A stretch of DNA of 64,000 nucleotides from Serratia marcescens (GCF_001902635.1 NZ_MJAO01000021.1:1-64000); one strand, 5' to 3'. Positions 47,870 to 58,123 are shown, counted from the first letter of the stretch. Program-made: numbers and translations. The notes: generated by a model not told the origin, from the sequence alone.

Positions 47870-48152
47870 ACAACTCTCCTAACGGGCTTTTGTGACTGTG
47901 ATGTTGTTTTTGCTGTTATGGGCAGCATTGCCGATTTATCAGCGATAACGCGGTTTTGCTGCGCTGTGGTTATGAAAATGCGCCTAAAGCTGCAGGAGAT
48001 GCAAGCATTTTAGCCATTCGCTGAGAAATAGTTGTTTGTGTGGTCGCGATTTTTGAAGAATATTCAGTTATAGACGGGAAAAATTAGCGATTATGCAATT
48101 TTTAACGCGATGGGGGGATTGCCGGCCAGTTTGACCGGCAATCGATTAGTGA
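47870..48152. other. Intergenic region between chiC and asnB
   Basis: 283 bases. Near the chiC end GATTGCCGG (48117-48125) pairs with CCGGCAATC (48135-48143), a strong hairpin that lacks a T tract on the minus strand but probably marks the end of the chiC mRNA. The rest should hold the asnB promoter; no clear operator was identified. Confidence 0.4.
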
Positions 48153-49592
48153 TTAGGCGATGAGTTGCCACAGGGTGAAGGCGGCGTCCGGCGTCCAGGC
48201 GGCGTTTGAGGTGTGCGCCTGGATACAGGTGTATTTCTTGCCTTTATAGCTCACTACGTCGCCGGTTTTATAGCTGTGGCTGTTCTGCCACTCGGGCGTA
48301 CCCGGATCGGGCGGCGTGCCGTCGTTGGCGGTTTTTACCGCCAGCGCGCTGCTCGGCAGCGAAGTATTACCCAGGTTGTCGGTGGCGGTAACGAAGTAGC
48401 TGTACTGGGTTGCCGGCGTCAGGCCGCTGTCGGCCAGCGACAGGCCGGCGGTCTGGCCGATCGGGTTGCCGTTGCGGTAAACGGTGTAACCGGCGATCGG
48501 CGAGGCACCGGTGGCGGCGGCCCAGCTCAGTTTCAGCGAGGTGGCGCCCAGCTCGGAAACCGTCAACGCCGTCGGTGCATTAGGCTTTCCCGGTGGGGTG
48601 ACGCCCCCTTGAATCAACGGCGCGTAGCGGGTTTTGAATTCCCAGTTGTAGGCCACACCGGCTTTGCTCTTGCCGTTATCCCAGTTGATTGACCAGGTCA
48701 TCAGGCCTTTGATCGACAGGTTCTTGGCGTCGAGACGGGAGAATGCGTTATACACCGCCTGTTTGTTGACCACGTAACCGGTGGCGGCGGCATCGTTGTT
48801 GGTCGGCAGGCCGATGACGAATTTTGACGCCGGGATCTTTGCGTAACCGCGGGTGCCGGTCACCAGGCTTTCCGTCAGGTAGTAGAGGAAGTCCTCTTTC
48901 ATGGCGTCGTTATTCTGCGTGATCCAGGCGTTAAGTTCGTCCACCCAAATACCGTCGCCACCCTGGTTATAATATTGCGGTGCGATAAAGTCGTAATAAC
49001 CTTCGAGGGCATTGATATAATCCAGGTAGGTACCGTTGGTGCGTAAATAAGGGAATTCCGGCGCCATGCTGATAATAAAGTTTTTCCCCTGTGCGGCGTA
49101 ATAATCTTTCACTTTTTTCAGCGCCGCGGGCAACACGGTTTTATTATTGGCTGCGCCGATCGCCGCCTGCTCCAGATCGATATCCAGACCGTCGAAGCCA
49201 TACACTTCCACCAGACGAATAATTTCGTCTTTCAGCTTGTCTTCGTCGCCGGTTTTCAGTTCGATATGGGCGTCTGCGCCGCCGAGGGAGATCAGCACTG
49301 CGCGGCCCTGGCTGTTCAGCACGCCCACCTGGCGGCGAAACTCGGCGTCGGACAGATTATAAGGCTTGAAGGTCGGAATGCCCTGGCCTTTCATAAAGGC
49401 GACGGCCACCACGTTGTACTCGGCAGGAATGTCAGTCAGATTCATATTGACGAATTGGCCTTGCTGATAGCCGTCGCTGGCGCCGGCGGCCCAGTTGTGC
49501 CAGAAGCCCATCAGGATTTTTTTGTTAGCAATACTTGGCATGGTGGCCGCATCGTCGGCGGTGAGGGCATTATTAATGTTTTGGGTGCTCAT
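48153..49592 (-). CDS. chiC: Chitinase C (GH18, FnIII and chitin-binding domains)
   Basis: Encodes 479 residues. A GH18 barrel (about 22-330) has the catalytic DGLDIDLE motif with acid Glu141. A fibronectin type III domain (about 340-425) and a C-terminal CBM5/12 chitin-binding domain (about 435-479, with WQNSHSYKTGDVVSYKGK) follow. It closely resembles S. marcescens ChiC, the endo-acting chitinase. There is no signal peptide; in S. marcescens release uses a dedicated holin/endopeptidase system encoded elsewhere. GAGG precedes the ATG. It sits between asnB and nagD, genes adjacent in E. coli. Confidence 0.95.
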   Translation of the reverse strand: MSTQNINNALTADDAATMPSIANKKILMGFWHNWAAGASDGYQQGQFVNMNLTDIPAEYNVVAVAFMKGQGIPTFKPYNLSDAEFRRQVGVLNSQGRAVLISLGGADAHIELKTGDEDKLKDEIIRLVEVYGFDGLDIDLEQAAIGAANNKTVLPAALKKVKDYYAAQGKNFIISMAPEFPYLRTNGTYLDYINALEGYYDFIAPQYYNQGGDGIWVDELNAWITQNNDAMKEDFLYYLTESLVTGTRGYAKIPASKFVIGLPTNNDAAATGYVVNKQAVYNAFSRLDAKNLSIKGLMTWSINWDNGKSKAGVAYNWEFKTRYAPLIQGGVTPPGKPNAPTALTVSELGATSLKLSWAAATGASPIAGYTVYRNGNPIGQTAGLSLADSGLTPATQYSYFVTATDNLGNTSLPSSALAVKTANDGTPPDPGTPEWQNSHSYKTGDVVSYKGKKYTCIQAHTSNAAWTPDAAFTLWQLIA

Positions 49593-49780
49593 GGTAGCCT
49601 CGTTAATTAAGGTAAGGGTTTTCCGCTCGCCGGCAATATCAGCTATTGGCGGGGCGTAAAACTATAATGAGGATTTTTGACGCAGGTAGGCTGAAACCTT
49701 TTGCGACTATGAGCGAATTAAATTCAAATTAGCGGGAATGACGTGGGAAATAAGGGCGGCCGGGCAGCCGCCATTGAAGA
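49593..49780 (-). promoter_or_regulatory. Upstream region of chiC
   Basis: 188 bases between chiC and nagD, AT-rich toward the middle. A TATAGT-like -10 hexamer on the minus strand lies near 49661-49666. No TTCG-N5-CGAA operator like those before chiP was found, so NagC control of chiC is not evident from the sequence. Confidence 0.35.
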
Positions 49781-50533
49781 TCAGAAGATGGTGATATCGG
49801 CTACGGAAGGGTAGACGTAGCTCGGGCGGAACGGCATGGTTTCGATGTCGTTCAGCGTGGAGACGCCGGACAGTACCAGCACGGTTTCGAGGCCGGCCTG
49901 GAAGCCCGCCAGAATATCGGTGCGCAGGTTATCGCCGACGATCACCGTTTCTTCCGAGTGCGCCTGCATTTTGTTCAGTGCGGCGCGAATGATCCACGGG
50001 CTGGGCTTGCCGACGTAAAACGGCTTGCGGCCGGTGATCTTCTCGATGGGGGCGCACAGTGCGCCGCAGGCCGGCGAGAAGCCGTGGCCGTGGCTATCCG
50101 GGTTGGTGGCGATAAAACGCGCGCCGTTGTTCACGAAGTAGGCGGCCTTGTGCATCATATCCCAGTTATAAGAGCGGGTTTCGCCGACGATCACGAAGTC
50201 CGGGTTGATGTCGGTGATGGTGAAACCGGCCTTGTACAGTTCATGGATCAGCGCGCCTTCGCCCACCACGTAGGCCTTTTTACCTTCCTGACGCCGCAGG
50301 AAATCAGCGGTCGCCATCGCCGAGGTGTAAAACGCGCTCTCCGGCACCTCCAGCCCGGCGGCAGAGAAGCGGTTAGCCAAATCCTGCGCGGTTTGTGAGG
50401 GGTAATTGGTCAGCACCACCAGCGGCATGCCTTGCTCCTGGATGCGCGCCAGGAACAGATCGGCGCCGGGAACCGGCGTATTGTCATGCAGCAGCACGCC
50501 GTCGATATCGCATATAACGTTTTTGATTTTCAT
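49781..50533 (-). CDS. nagD: HAD-type nucleotide/sugar phosphatase NagD
   Basis: Encodes 250 residues, as E. coli NagD. HAD motif I is CDIDGVLLHD, motif II is in VVLTNYPSQTAQ, and motif III/IV is in VGDNLRTDILAGFQAGLE with a type IIA cap. It dephosphorylates nucleoside monophosphates in vitro; its part in GlcNAc use is unproven. The start at 50533 (MKIKNVIC) is chosen for similarity. It closes the nagBACD operon. Confidence 0.95.
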   Translation of the reverse strand: MKIKNVICDIDGVLLHDNTPVPGADLFLARIQEQGMPLVVLTNYPSQTAQDLANRFSAAGLEVPESAFYTSAMATADFLRRQEGKKAYVVGEGALIHELYKAGFTITDINPDFVIVGETRSYNWDMMHKAAYFVNNGARFIATNPDSHGHGFSPACGALCAPIEKITGRKPFYVGKPSPWIIRAALNKMQAHSEETVIVGDNLRTDILAGFQAGLETVLVLSGVSTLNDIETMPFRPSYVYPSVADITIF

Positions 50534-50600
50534 TTGTCGCTGTTTCTCATGATTACGGCAGGCAAGGGGTGACGATAACACACTTGCCAGAAGCGGCGGA

Positions 50601-51821
50601 TCAGCTTTCCAGCAATCGCTGCAAGAGCACGCCGTTGAGCATCGCGCGTTTGGCCAGGGCGAAAGCGCCGATCGCCGAGCGATGATTGAGTTCGGATGTC
50701 ACCACCGGCAGATTTTTGCGGAAGTCCTTCAGCACCTGGGTATTGATGCAGCTCTGGATCGCCGGCAGCAGCACTTTGTCCGCTTCGGTGATCTCACCGG
50801 CGATCACCACCTTTTGCGGGTTGAACAGGTTGATGGCGATGGCCACCGCCTTGCCCAAATAGCGGCCGACGTGTTCGATCACTTCACCGGCCAGCAGATC
50901 GCCGCGGTTAGCGGCCTTGCAGATGGCGTTGATGCCGCAGTCGTCCAGCGTCAGCTTGCTCGGATAGCCTTGGCTCAGCAGCTGGCGCACGCGCTGTTCG
51001 ATCGCCGCGTTGGCGGCCACCGTTTCCAGGCAGCCGAAATTGCCACAGTGGCAGCGTTCGCCGAGCGGATCGATCTGGATATGGCCGATCTCGCCGACGT
51101 TGCCGTTGTTGCCGAGAAAAATCTGCCCGTTAACGATGATACCGGCGCCGGTGCCGCGGTGCAGGCGCACCAGAATCGAGTCTTCGCAGTCGCGGGTGGC
51201 ACCGAAGTAGTGCTCCGCCAGCGCCAGGCTGCGGATGTCGTGGCCGACGAAGCTGGTGACGTTGAAGCGCTGCTGCAGGTTATCCACCAACGCCCAATTG
51301 CTGACGCTGATGTGCGGCATGTAGCGCACCACGCCCAGCGCCGGATCCACCAGGCCGGGCAGGATCACCGCGATGGCGATCAGCTCGCGCAGGCGGCGTT
51401 GGTTTGCGTCGATGAACTGGGCGATGGCGGTGAACAGCGCGTTTTCCAGCGTTTCCTGGGTGCGTTCCGGTAGCGGGTAGTGTTCTTCGCCGAGCGATTT
51501 GCCGCTCATGTCGTACAGGGTGATGGTGGCGTCGTGGCGGCCAAGGCGCACCGCGACGGTATGGAAGTGACGGGTTTCCGACACGATGGAGATCGCGCGG
51601 CGACCACCGGTGGAGGCTTGCTGATCGACTTCTTTGATCAGCCCGCGCTCCAGCAGCTGGCGAGTAATTTTAGTGACGCTAGCGGGGGCGAGTTGGCTGA
51701 GTTCGGCAATCTGGATGCGCGAGATCGGGCCTTGTTGGTCGATCAAGCGATAAACTGCCGCGCCGTTAAGTTGTTTGACTAAGTCAACGTTCCCTATTTG
51801 TGCCTGTCCGCCAGTGCTCAT
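50601..51821 (-). CDS. nagC: N-acetylglucosamine repressor NagC
   Basis: Encodes 406 residues. The N-terminal winged helix-turn-helix includes ISRIQIAELSQLAPASVTKITRQL. The ROK domain carries the zinc motif CHCGNFGCLE and GHIQIDPLGE. GlcNAc-6-P releases it from DNA. Candidate targets are the operator pairs in the nagB-nagE and chiP regions of this window. The ATG at 51821 is used; the preceding in-frame TTG at 51824 is rejected. Confidence 0.97.
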   Translation of the reverse strand: MSTGGQAQIGNVDLVKQLNGAAVYRLIDQQGPISRIQIAELSQLAPASVTKITRQLLERGLIKEVDQQASTGGRRAISIVSETRHFHTVAVRLGRHDATITLYDMSGKSLGEEHYPLPERTQETLENALFTAIAQFIDANQRRLRELIAIAVILPGLVDPALGVVRYMPHISVSNWALVDNLQQRFNVTSFVGHDIRSLALAEHYFGATRDCEDSILVRLHRGTGAGIIVNGQIFLGNNGNVGEIGHIQIDPLGERCHCGNFGCLETVAANAAIEQRVRQLLSQGYPSKLTLDDCGINAICKAANRGDLLAGEVIEHVGRYLGKAVAIAINLFNPQKVVIAGEITEADKVLLPAIQSCINTQVLKDFRKNLPVVTSELNHRSAIGAFALAKRAMLNGVLLQRLLES

Positions 51822-51848
51822 CAATAATATTACTCGCTGTTCATTGAA

Positions 51849-52988
51849 TTAAACCTCGTTACCGTTAACGAGCGTTTTGGTGATTTTAAAATCACGGGTG
51901 AAGATGGTCAGGTTAGCCACCTTGCCGGCTTCGATGGTGCCCAGACGGTGATCGACGCCGATGGCGCGCGCCGGATACAGCGTCGCCATGCGCAGCGCTT
52001 CGTCCAGCGCGATGCCGATATGCTCGACGCTGTTTTGCACCGCTTCGATCATGGTCAGCGCGGAACCGCTCAGGGTGCCGTTCTCATCCACGCACAGCCC
52101 GTCCCGATAGTATATTGTTTTACCGGCGAAAATAAATTGGTCAATATCTGCACCCGCTGGCGCGGTGGCATCGGTGACCAATACCAATTTATCACCTTTC
52201 AGGCGTTTGGCGTTACGGATACTCGCCCAGGCCACGTGATGGCCGTCGGCGATGATGCCGGTATAGACCTCCGGCGTATCGAAGATCGCTCCCATCAACC
52301 CCGGTTCGCGGCCGGTAATGTACGGCATGGCGTTGTACAGGTGGGTGGCGAAGCTGATGCCGGCCGCGAAGCCGGTGCGCGCCTGGTCGTAGGTGGCGTT
52401 CGAGTGGCCGGCGGAAACCACGATGCCGGCTTCGGTCAACTGCTTGATAAAGTGCGGCTCAACCATTTCCGGTGCCAGCGTGACCTTGGTGATCACGTCG
52501 GCGTTGGCGCACAGGTAGTCGATCATTTCGCGGGTCGGTTTGCGAATGAACGCCGGGTTGTGGGTGCCTTTTTTCACCGGGCTGAGATACGGCCCTTCCA
52601 GGTGCAGGCCCAACGCCTGGTTCTGGTGCTTTTTCAGATAAGCGCGCATCACGTCGACGCTGTGCTTCATGAATTCGTCGCTGCTGGTGATCAGCGTCGG
52701 CAGATAGCTGGTGCAGCCGGATTTCTGGTTGGCGCGCTGCATGATTTCCAGCGTTTCTTCCGAAATCGCCTCCAGCGAATCGTTGAACTGTACGCCGCCG
52801 CAGCCGTTCAGCTGTACGTCGATCAGCCCGGGGGCCAGGATAGCGCCACCCAGATCGCGCGTTTCGATGCCGGCGGGCAATTCGGCCGCCGGGCAGACTC
52901 TCTCGATCAGCCCATCAGCGATAATGACTGCATGGTCATCAAGTACGTCGTGGCCGGTATAGATCCGGCCGTGGGTTAAAGCGAACAT
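51849..52988 (-). CDS. nagA: N-acetylglucosamine-6-phosphate deacetylase
   Basis: Encodes 379 residues of an amidohydrolase barrel: [15 protein letters not shown] at the first strand, [10 protein letters not shown] (metal Glu), [11 protein letters not shown] (metal His) and VTDATAPAG (catalytic Asp). It turns GlcNAc-6-P into glucosamine-6-P, the substrate of NagB. The start at 52988 (MFALTHGR) matches E. coli NagA; 18 bases separate it from nagB. Confidence 0.96.
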   Translation of the reverse strand: MFALTHGRIYTGHDVLDDHAVIIADGLIERVCPAAELPAGIETRDLGGAILAPGLIDVQLNGCGGVQFNDSLEAISEETLEIMQRANQKSGCTSYLPTLITSSDEFMKHSVDVMRAYLKKHQNQALGLHLEGPYLSPVKKGTHNPAFIRKPTREMIDYLCANADVITKVTLAPEMVEPHFIKQLTEAGIVVSAGHSNATYDQARTGFAAGISFATHLYNAMPYITGREPGLMGAIFDTPEVYTGIIADGHHVAWASIRNAKRLKGDKLVLVTDATAPAGADIDQFIFAGKTIYYRDGLCVDENGTLSGSALTMIEAVQNSVEHIGIALDEALRMATLYPARAIGVDHRLGTIEAGKVANLTIFTRDFKITKTLVNGNEV

Positions 52989-53006
52989 CGTAGCCCCCTG
53001 CAAAGA

Positions 53007-53807
53007 TTAAAGACTTTTAACGCTTTCCGCTTCTAACTCGCGGAAATATTTAACGGTTTTGACTTTCAGCTCCATGGTGGCCGGTTCGTCGCAGACCACC
53101 ACCGCTTTGGCGTGCAGCTGCAAACAGCTGATGGTCCACATGTGGTTGATGTTGCCTTCCACTGCGGCTTCCAACGCCTGTGCCTTGGCGTGGCCGGTCA
53201 CCAGGATCATCACTTCTTCTGCGTCCAGCAGCGTGCCCACGCCAACGGTCAGCGCATACTTCGGCACCAGGCTGACGTCGCCGCCGAAGAAGCGCGAGTT
53301 GGCGATGCGGGTGTCTTCGGTCAGCGTTTTGATGCGGGTGCGCGAAGCCAGGGACGAAGCCGGTTCGTTGAACGCGATGTGGCCGTCGATGCCCACGCCG
53401 CCCATGAACAGGTTAATTTTGCCGTAAGACTTGATCTTCTCTTCGTACTGGCGGCACTCGGCGTCGACATCTGCGGCGTTGCCATTCAGCAGGTTGATAT
53501 TTTCACTAGGAATATCAACGTGATCAAAGAAGTTGCGGTACATGAAGGTGTGGTAGCTTTCCGGGTGTTCTTGCGGCAGGCCAACGTACTCGTCCATGTT
53601 GAAAGTCACAACATGCTTAAAGCTTACTTCACCTGCTTTGTGCATCGCAATCAGATGTTTGTAGGCTTCCAGCGGCGTGCCGCCGGTGGGCAGGCCGAGC
53701 ACAAACGGGCGCTCTGCGGTTGGCTTGAATGCGTTGATGCGTTGAACGATATGACGCGCGGCCCATTTGCCGACTTGTGCGGTATCTTTCAGTGGGATAA
53801 GTCTCAT
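53007..53807 (-). CDS. nagB: Glucosamine-6-phosphate deaminase
   Basis: Encodes 266 residues, as E. coli NagB. Active-site regions are NMDEYVGLP (catalytic Asp72), [13 protein letters not shown] (with the Asp-His-Glu relay) and [13 protein letters not shown] at the phosphate site. It converts glucosamine-6-P to fructose-6-P and ammonia, and is allosterically activated by GlcNAc-6-P in E. coli. It is the first gene of nagBACD, divergent from nagE. A 10-bp tandem repeat (TAAGTAAACT twice, 53824-53843) lies in its leader. Confidence 0.97.
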   Translation of the reverse strand: MRLIPLKDTAQVGKWAARHIVQRINAFKPTAERPFVLGLPTGGTPLEAYKHLIAMHKAGEVSFKHVVTFNMDEYVGLPQEHPESYHTFMYRNFFDHVDIPSENINLLNGNAADVDAECRQYEEKIKSYGKINLFMGGVGIDGHIAFNEPASSLASRTRIKTLTEDTRIANSRFFGGDVSLVPKYALTVGVGTLLDAEEVMILVTGHAKAQALEAAVEGNINHMWTISCLQLHAKAVVVCDEPATMELKVKTVKYFRELEAESVKSL

Positions 53808-53927
53808 CTAACACCTCTTGGAATAAGTAAACTTAAGTAAACTAAAGCTATACTGTACGGGCCTGCGGGAGTCCTAAGCGTAATCCAGCTTTGTGATTCT
53901 CGCGTGAATCGTCCGTTCGGTTGATTT

Positions 53928-53940
53928 TTTGAATGATAAA
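53928..53940. promoter_or_regulatory. Candidate NagC operator, nagB side
   Basis: TTTGAATGATAAA in AT-rich flanks: TTTG-N5-TAAA, a degenerate half-symmetric NagC box. It is centred 94 bp from the nagE-side box, close to nine helical turns. Confidence 0.5.
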
Positions 53941-53989
53941 ATAAGTTTTGTGTGATGGCTAGCAATGTGGGAGGTAAACACTACTTTTT

Positions 53990-54005
53990 GGTGATATTTA
54001 TCACA
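53990..54005. promoter_or_regulatory. CRP-binding site
   Basis: GGTGATATTTATCACA: the CRP consensus TGTGA-N6-TCACA with one mismatch at the second half-site-distal position. It lies between the two NagC-type boxes and can activate both promoters. Confidence 0.7.
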
Positions 54006-54021
54006 AAAAGGGAGGTTTTAA

Positions 54022-54034
54022 TTTGCGATACAAA
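54022..54034. promoter_or_regulatory. Candidate NagC operator, nagE side
   Basis: TTTGCGATACAAA: perfect TTTG-N5-CAAA symmetry in AT-rich flanks, matching the NagC box type. Confidence 0.6.
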
Positions 54035-54152
54035 ATAAATTTTTTACACTCGGCATGAGTGATACGTGCCATGCGTTTTTTCTAAAAAGGTAGTGAGAGC
54101 TCCAAATAAACTACTAAATAGGGTCCGTCCGCGGACAACATAGGGGGAAAAG

Positions 54153-56189
54153 GTGAACATTCTTAGTTATTTGCAAAAGGTGGGACGGGCGCTGATGGTG
54201 CCGGTCGCCACGCTGCCCGCCGCAGCCATCTTAATGGGCGTCGGGTACTGGATTGACCCTGTTGGTTGGGGCGGCGACAACGCGCTCGCCGCTTTCTTCA
54301 TTAAATCCGGCTCCGCTATCATCGACAACATGTCGGTGCTGTTCGCTATCGGCGTGGCCTACGGCATGTCCAAAGACAAGGACGGCGCGGCTGCGTTAAC
54401 CGGCTTCGTCGGTTTCCTGGTGTTGACCACCCTCTGTTCACCGGCCGCCGTGTCGATGATTCAGAAGATCCCGCTCGATCAGGTGCCTGCCGCGTTCGGC
54501 AAGATCCAGAACCAGTTCGTCGGTATTCTGGTGGGCATCATCTCCGCCGAAGTGTACAACCGCTTCAGCGGCGTCGAGCTGCCTAAGGCGCTGTCGTTCT
54601 TCAGCGGCCGCCGTCTGGTGCCAATCCTGATCTCCTTCCTGATGATCCTGGTCGCCTTTATCCTGATGTACATCTGGCCGGTGATCTTCAACGGTCTGGT
54701 AAACTTCGGTGAACACATCCAGAAAATGGGCTCGGTCGGCGCGGGTATCTACGCCTTCTTCAACCGCCTGCTGATCCCGGTCGGCCTGCACCACGCGCTG
54801 AACTCGGTGTTCTGGTTCGACGTGGCCGGCATCAACGATATCCCTAACTTCCTTGGCGGCCAGCAGTCGATCGAAGCCGGTAAAGCGGTCGTCGGCATCA
54901 CCGGTCGTTATCAGGCGGGCTTCTTCCCGATCATGATGTTCGGTCTGCCGGGTGCGGCACTGGCCGTCTATCACTGCGCACGCCCTGAGAACAAAGCCAA
55001 AGTTGCGGGCATCATGCTGGCGGCTGCCTTCGCCGCCTTCTTCACCGGCATCACCGAACCGCTGGAATTCTCCTTCATGTTCGTGGCGCCCGTGCTGTAC
55101 GTGATCCACGCCGTGCTGACCGGCATCTCGGTGTTCATCGCCGCCAGCATGCATTGGATCGCTGGTTTCGGCTTCAGCGCCGGCCTGGTGGATATGGTGC
55201 TGTCGTCTCGCAACCCGCTGGCGACCCACTGGTACATGCTGATCCCGCAAGGTCTGGTGTTCTTCGTTATCTACTACGTGGTATTCCGTTTCACCATCAA
55301 CAAGTTCAACCTGATGACCCCGGGCCGCGAACTGGCGGTTGCCGGTGACGAGACCGACGGTTACGACGTCAATGTCGACAGCAACGCCGGTAAAGACGAG
55401 AACGAAACCACCACGCTGGCCCGCCGTTATGTCGGCGCGATCGGCGGTTCCGACAACCTGACCGGTATCGACGCCTGCATCACCCGTCTGCGTCTGAACG
55501 TGAAAGACTCCGCGCTGGTGAACGACGCATTGGCGAAGCGCCTGGGCGCGTCGGGCGTTATCCGCCTGAACAAGCAGAGCGTGCAAGTGATCGTCGGCAC
55601 CCGTGCCGAACTGATCGCCAGCGCAATGCGCAACGTGATTGCGGCCGGTCCGGTGGCGGCAGCGGCGGCCCCGGCGGCGGCACCTGCAGCGGAAGCCAAA
55701 CCGCAAGCGGTACCGAACGCACCGAAAGCCGCGTTTGAAACGCTGGTGGCGCCGGTGACCGGTGAAGTGGTGGCGCTCGATCAGGTGCCGGACGAAGCTT
55801 TCGCCAGCAAGGCGGTGGGCGACGGCCTGGCGATTCGCCCGACCGACAAGATCGTCGTGGCGCCGGCTGACGGCACCGTGGTGAAAATCTTCAATACCAA
55901 CCACGCATTTTGTCTGGAAACCGACAAGGGTGCCGAGATCGTGGTGCACATGGGGATCGACACCGTCGCGCTGGAAGGCCAGGGCTTCAAACGCCTGGTG
56001 GAAGAGGGCGCGGAAGTGAAAGCCGGTCAACCGATTCTGGAACTGGATCTGGATTACTTGAACGCTAACGCGCGTTCGATGATAAGCCCGGTAGTGGTCA
56101 GCAACTCTGACGACTACGCCGGCCTGGCGGCGCTGGCCAGCGGTTCTGTGGTCGCCGGCCAGACCAAGCTGTACGAGATCCAAAAGTAA
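54153..56189 (+). CDS. nagE: N-acetylglucosamine-specific PTS enzyme IICBA
   Basis: Encodes 678 residues. An N-terminal IIC membrane domain (about 1-370) is followed by IIB with the phosphorylated Cys442 (GIDACITRLRL) and, after an Ala/Pro-rich linker, IIA with the phosphorylated His599 (VVHMGIDTV). It imports GlcNAc and phosphorylates it to GlcNAc-6-P, the NagC inducer. The start codon is GTG, with GGGGGAAAAG upstream. It is about 30 residues longer than E. coli NagE, mostly in the linker. It is divergent from nagB. Confidence 0.96.
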   Translation: MNILSYLQKVGRALMVPVATLPAAAILMGVGYWIDPVGWGGDNALAAFFIKSGSAIIDNMSVLFAIGVAYGMSKDKDGAAALTGFVGFLVLTTLCSPAAVSMIQKIPLDQVPAAFGKIQNQFVGILVGIISAEVYNRFSGVELPKALSFFSGRRLVPILISFLMILVAFILMYIWPVIFNGLVNFGEHIQKMGSVGAGIYAFFNRLLIPVGLHHALNSVFWFDVAGINDIPNFLGGQQSIEAGKAVVGITGRYQAGFFPIMMFGLPGAALAVYHCARPENKAKVAGIMLAAAFAAFFTGITEPLEFSFMFVAPVLYVIHAVLTGISVFIAASMHWIAGFGFSAGLVDMVLSSRNPLATHWYMLIPQGLVFFVIYYVVFRFTINKFNLMTPGRELAVAGDETDGYDVNVDSNAGKDENETTTLARRYVGAIGGSDNLTGIDACITRLRLNVKDSALVNDALAKRLGASGVIRLNKQSVQVIVGTRAELIASAMRNVIAAGPVAAAAAPAAAPAAEAKPQAVPNAPKAAFETLVAPVTGEVVALDQVPDEAFASKAVGDGLAIRPTDKIVVAPADGTVVKIFNTNHAFCLETDKGAEIVVHMGIDTVALEGQGFKRLVEEGAEVKAGQPILELDLDYLNANARSMISPVVVSNSDDYAGLAALASGSVVAGQTKLYEIQK

Positions 56190-56254
56190 GGCCGTTTTTA
56201 CCTGAGTAGTACCTGGGGCCGGTCACGCATCATGGCGGAGTTTGCCCCGACTTG

Positions 56255-56288
56255 GCGGGAAGAGAGCGATCTCTTCCCGCTTTTTTTT
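56255..56288 (+). terminator. Rho-independent terminator of nagE
   Basis: An 11-bp perfect stem (GCGGGAAGAGA 56255-56265 with TCTCTTCCCGC 56270-56280) around GCGA is followed by eight T. Confidence 0.95.
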
Positions 56289-56430
56289 ATCCCGTTTCGC
56301 CCCACGGCGGTGCGCCGCGCGCCGAGGGTGCAACATGCCGCATTTTTCGTGAAACAAACGGTTGTTTCCAGACGTGGCTTGTTGGATCATAGGCGGTTAT
56401 GTGTAGCGCTTTGCATTGAGGAACAGTGAA

Positions 56431-58095
56431 ATGAGTGAGGCTGAAGCCCGCCCAACCAATTTTATCCGTCAGATCGTCGATGAAGATCTGGCGTCGGGGA
56501 AACATACATCGGTACATACCCGTTTCCCGCCGGAGCCTAACGGCTATCTGCATATCGGTCATGCCAAGTCCATCTGCCTGAACTTCGGCATCGCCAAAGA
56601 CTACCAGGGCCAGTGCAACCTGCGCTTCGACGACACCAACCCGGTGAAAGAAGACATCGAGTTCGTCGAGTCGATCAAGCACGACGTGGAGTGGCTGGGC
56701 TTTGAGTGGAGCGGCAACGTTCGCTACTCCTCTGACTATTTCGACCAGCTGCACCAGTATGCGGTTGAGCTGATCACCAAGGGGCTGGCCTACGTCGACG
56801 AGCTGTCGCCGGAGCAGATCCGCGAATACCGCGGCACCCTGACCGCGCCGGGCAAAGACAGCCCGTACCGCGACCGCAGCGTGGAAGAGAACCTGGCGCT
56901 GTTCGAGAAGATGCGCAACGGTGAATTCGCCGAGGGCGCCGCTTGCCTGCGCGCCAAGATCGATATGGCTTCGCCGTTTATCGTGATGCGCGATCCGGTG
57001 CTGTACCGCATCAAGTTCGCTGAACACCACCAGACCGGCAACAAATGGTGCATCTACCCGATGTACGATTTCACCCACTGCATTTCCGATGCGCTGGAAG
57101 GGATCACCCATTCGCTGTGTACCCTGGAATTCCAGGATAACCGCCGCCTGTATGACTGGGTGCTGGATAACATCACCATTCCTTGCCACCCGCGTCAGTA
57201 CGAGTTTTCGCGTCTCAACCTCGAATACGCCATCATGTCGAAGCGCAAGCTGAACCAGCTGGTGACCGAGAAGATCGTCGAAGGTTGGGATGACCCGCGC
57301 ATGCCGACCGTTTCCGGTTTACGTCGCCGCGGTTATACCGCCGCTTCCATTCGCGAGTTCTGCCTGCGCATCGGCGTGACCAAGCAAGACAACAACGTCG
57401 AGATGATGGCGCTGGAATCCTGCATCCGTGACGATCTGAACGAGAACGCACCGCGCGCTATGGCGGTGCTGGATCCGGTAAAAATCGTCATCGAAAACAT
57501 GGGTGATGCGGTGGAAATGGTCACCATGCCGAACCACCCGAACAAGCCGGAAATGGGCAGCCGCGATGTGCCATTCAGCCGCGAGATCTATATCGATCGC
57601 GCCGACTTCCGTGAAGAAGCCAACAAGCAATACAAACGTCTGGTGCTGGGCAAGGAAGTGCGCCTGCGCAATGCGTATGTGATCAAGGCCGAACGCGTCG
57701 AGAAAGACGACGCGGGTGAGATCACTACCATCTTCTGCAGCTACGATGCAGAAACGCTGAGCAAAGATCCTGCCGATGGCCGCAAGGTGAAAGGCGTGAT
57801 CCACTGGGTTTCCGCGGCGCACGCGCTGCCGGCGGAAATTCGCCTGTACGATCGCCTGTTCAGCGTGCCTAACCCGGGCGCGGCGGAGGATTTCCTCGCT
57901 ACCATCAACCCGGAATCGCTGGTGATCAAGCGTGGCTTCGTCGAACCGAGCCTGGCGGCCGCACAGCCGGAGAAAGCCTACCAGTTCGAACGTGAGGGCT
58001 ATTTCTGTGCCGACAGCCGCTACTCTTCAGCCGAGCATTTGGTATTTAACCGTACCGTTGGCCTGCGAGACACCTGGGCTAAAATCGAAGGTTAA
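56431..58095 (+). CDS. glnS: Glutaminyl-tRNA synthetase
   Basis: Encodes 554 residues, as E. coli GlnRS. The HIGH motif is in [15 protein letters not shown] and the KMSKS counterpart is IMSKRK. Two C-terminal beta-barrels for anticodon recognition follow. It charges the Gln tRNAs encoded at 45.4-45.8 kb. The ATG at 56431 follows GAGGA. Its position between nagE and chiP is conserved. Confidence 0.97.
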   Translation: MSEAEARPTNFIRQIVDEDLASGKHTSVHTRFPPEPNGYLHIGHAKSICLNFGIAKDYQGQCNLRFDDTNPVKEDIEFVESIKHDVEWLGFEWSGNVRYSSDYFDQLHQYAVELITKGLAYVDELSPEQIREYRGTLTAPGKDSPYRDRSVEENLALFEKMRNGEFAEGAACLRAKIDMASPFIVMRDPVLYRIKFAEHHQTGNKWCIYPMYDFTHCISDALEGITHSLCTLEFQDNRRLYDWVLDNITIPCHPRQYEFSRLNLEYAIMSKRKLNQLVTEKIVEGWDDPRMPTVSGLRRRGYTAASIREFCLRIGVTKQDNNVEMMALESCIRDDLNENAPRAMAVLDPVKIVIENMGDAVEMVTMPNHPNKPEMGSRDVPFSREIYIDRADFREEANKQYKRLVLGKEVRLRNAYVIKAERVEKDDAGEITTIFCSYDAETLSKDPADGRKVKGVIHWVSAAHALPAEIRLYDRLFSVPNPGAAEDFLATINPESLVIKRGFVEPSLAAAQPEKAYQFEREGYFCADSRYSSAEHLVFNRTVGLRDTWAKIEG

Positions 58096-58123
58096 TCTTA
58101 TTAGCCTCGAAAATTAATGTATC

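Larger units (their letters stand above)
53808..54152. promoter_or_regulatory. Divergent nagB-nagE control region
   Basis: 345 AT-rich bases. It holds two NagC-type operators (53928-53940, 54022-54034), a CRP site between them (53990-54005) and the leaders of both genes. The arrangement is that of the E. coli nagE-nagB region, where two NagC dimers form a repression loop and CRP activates. Confidence 0.75.

Noticed and set aside
54438-56183. 581-codon open frame antisense to nagE
   Set aside because: Shadow of nagE; His/Gln/Arg-rich repeats typical of antisense frames.
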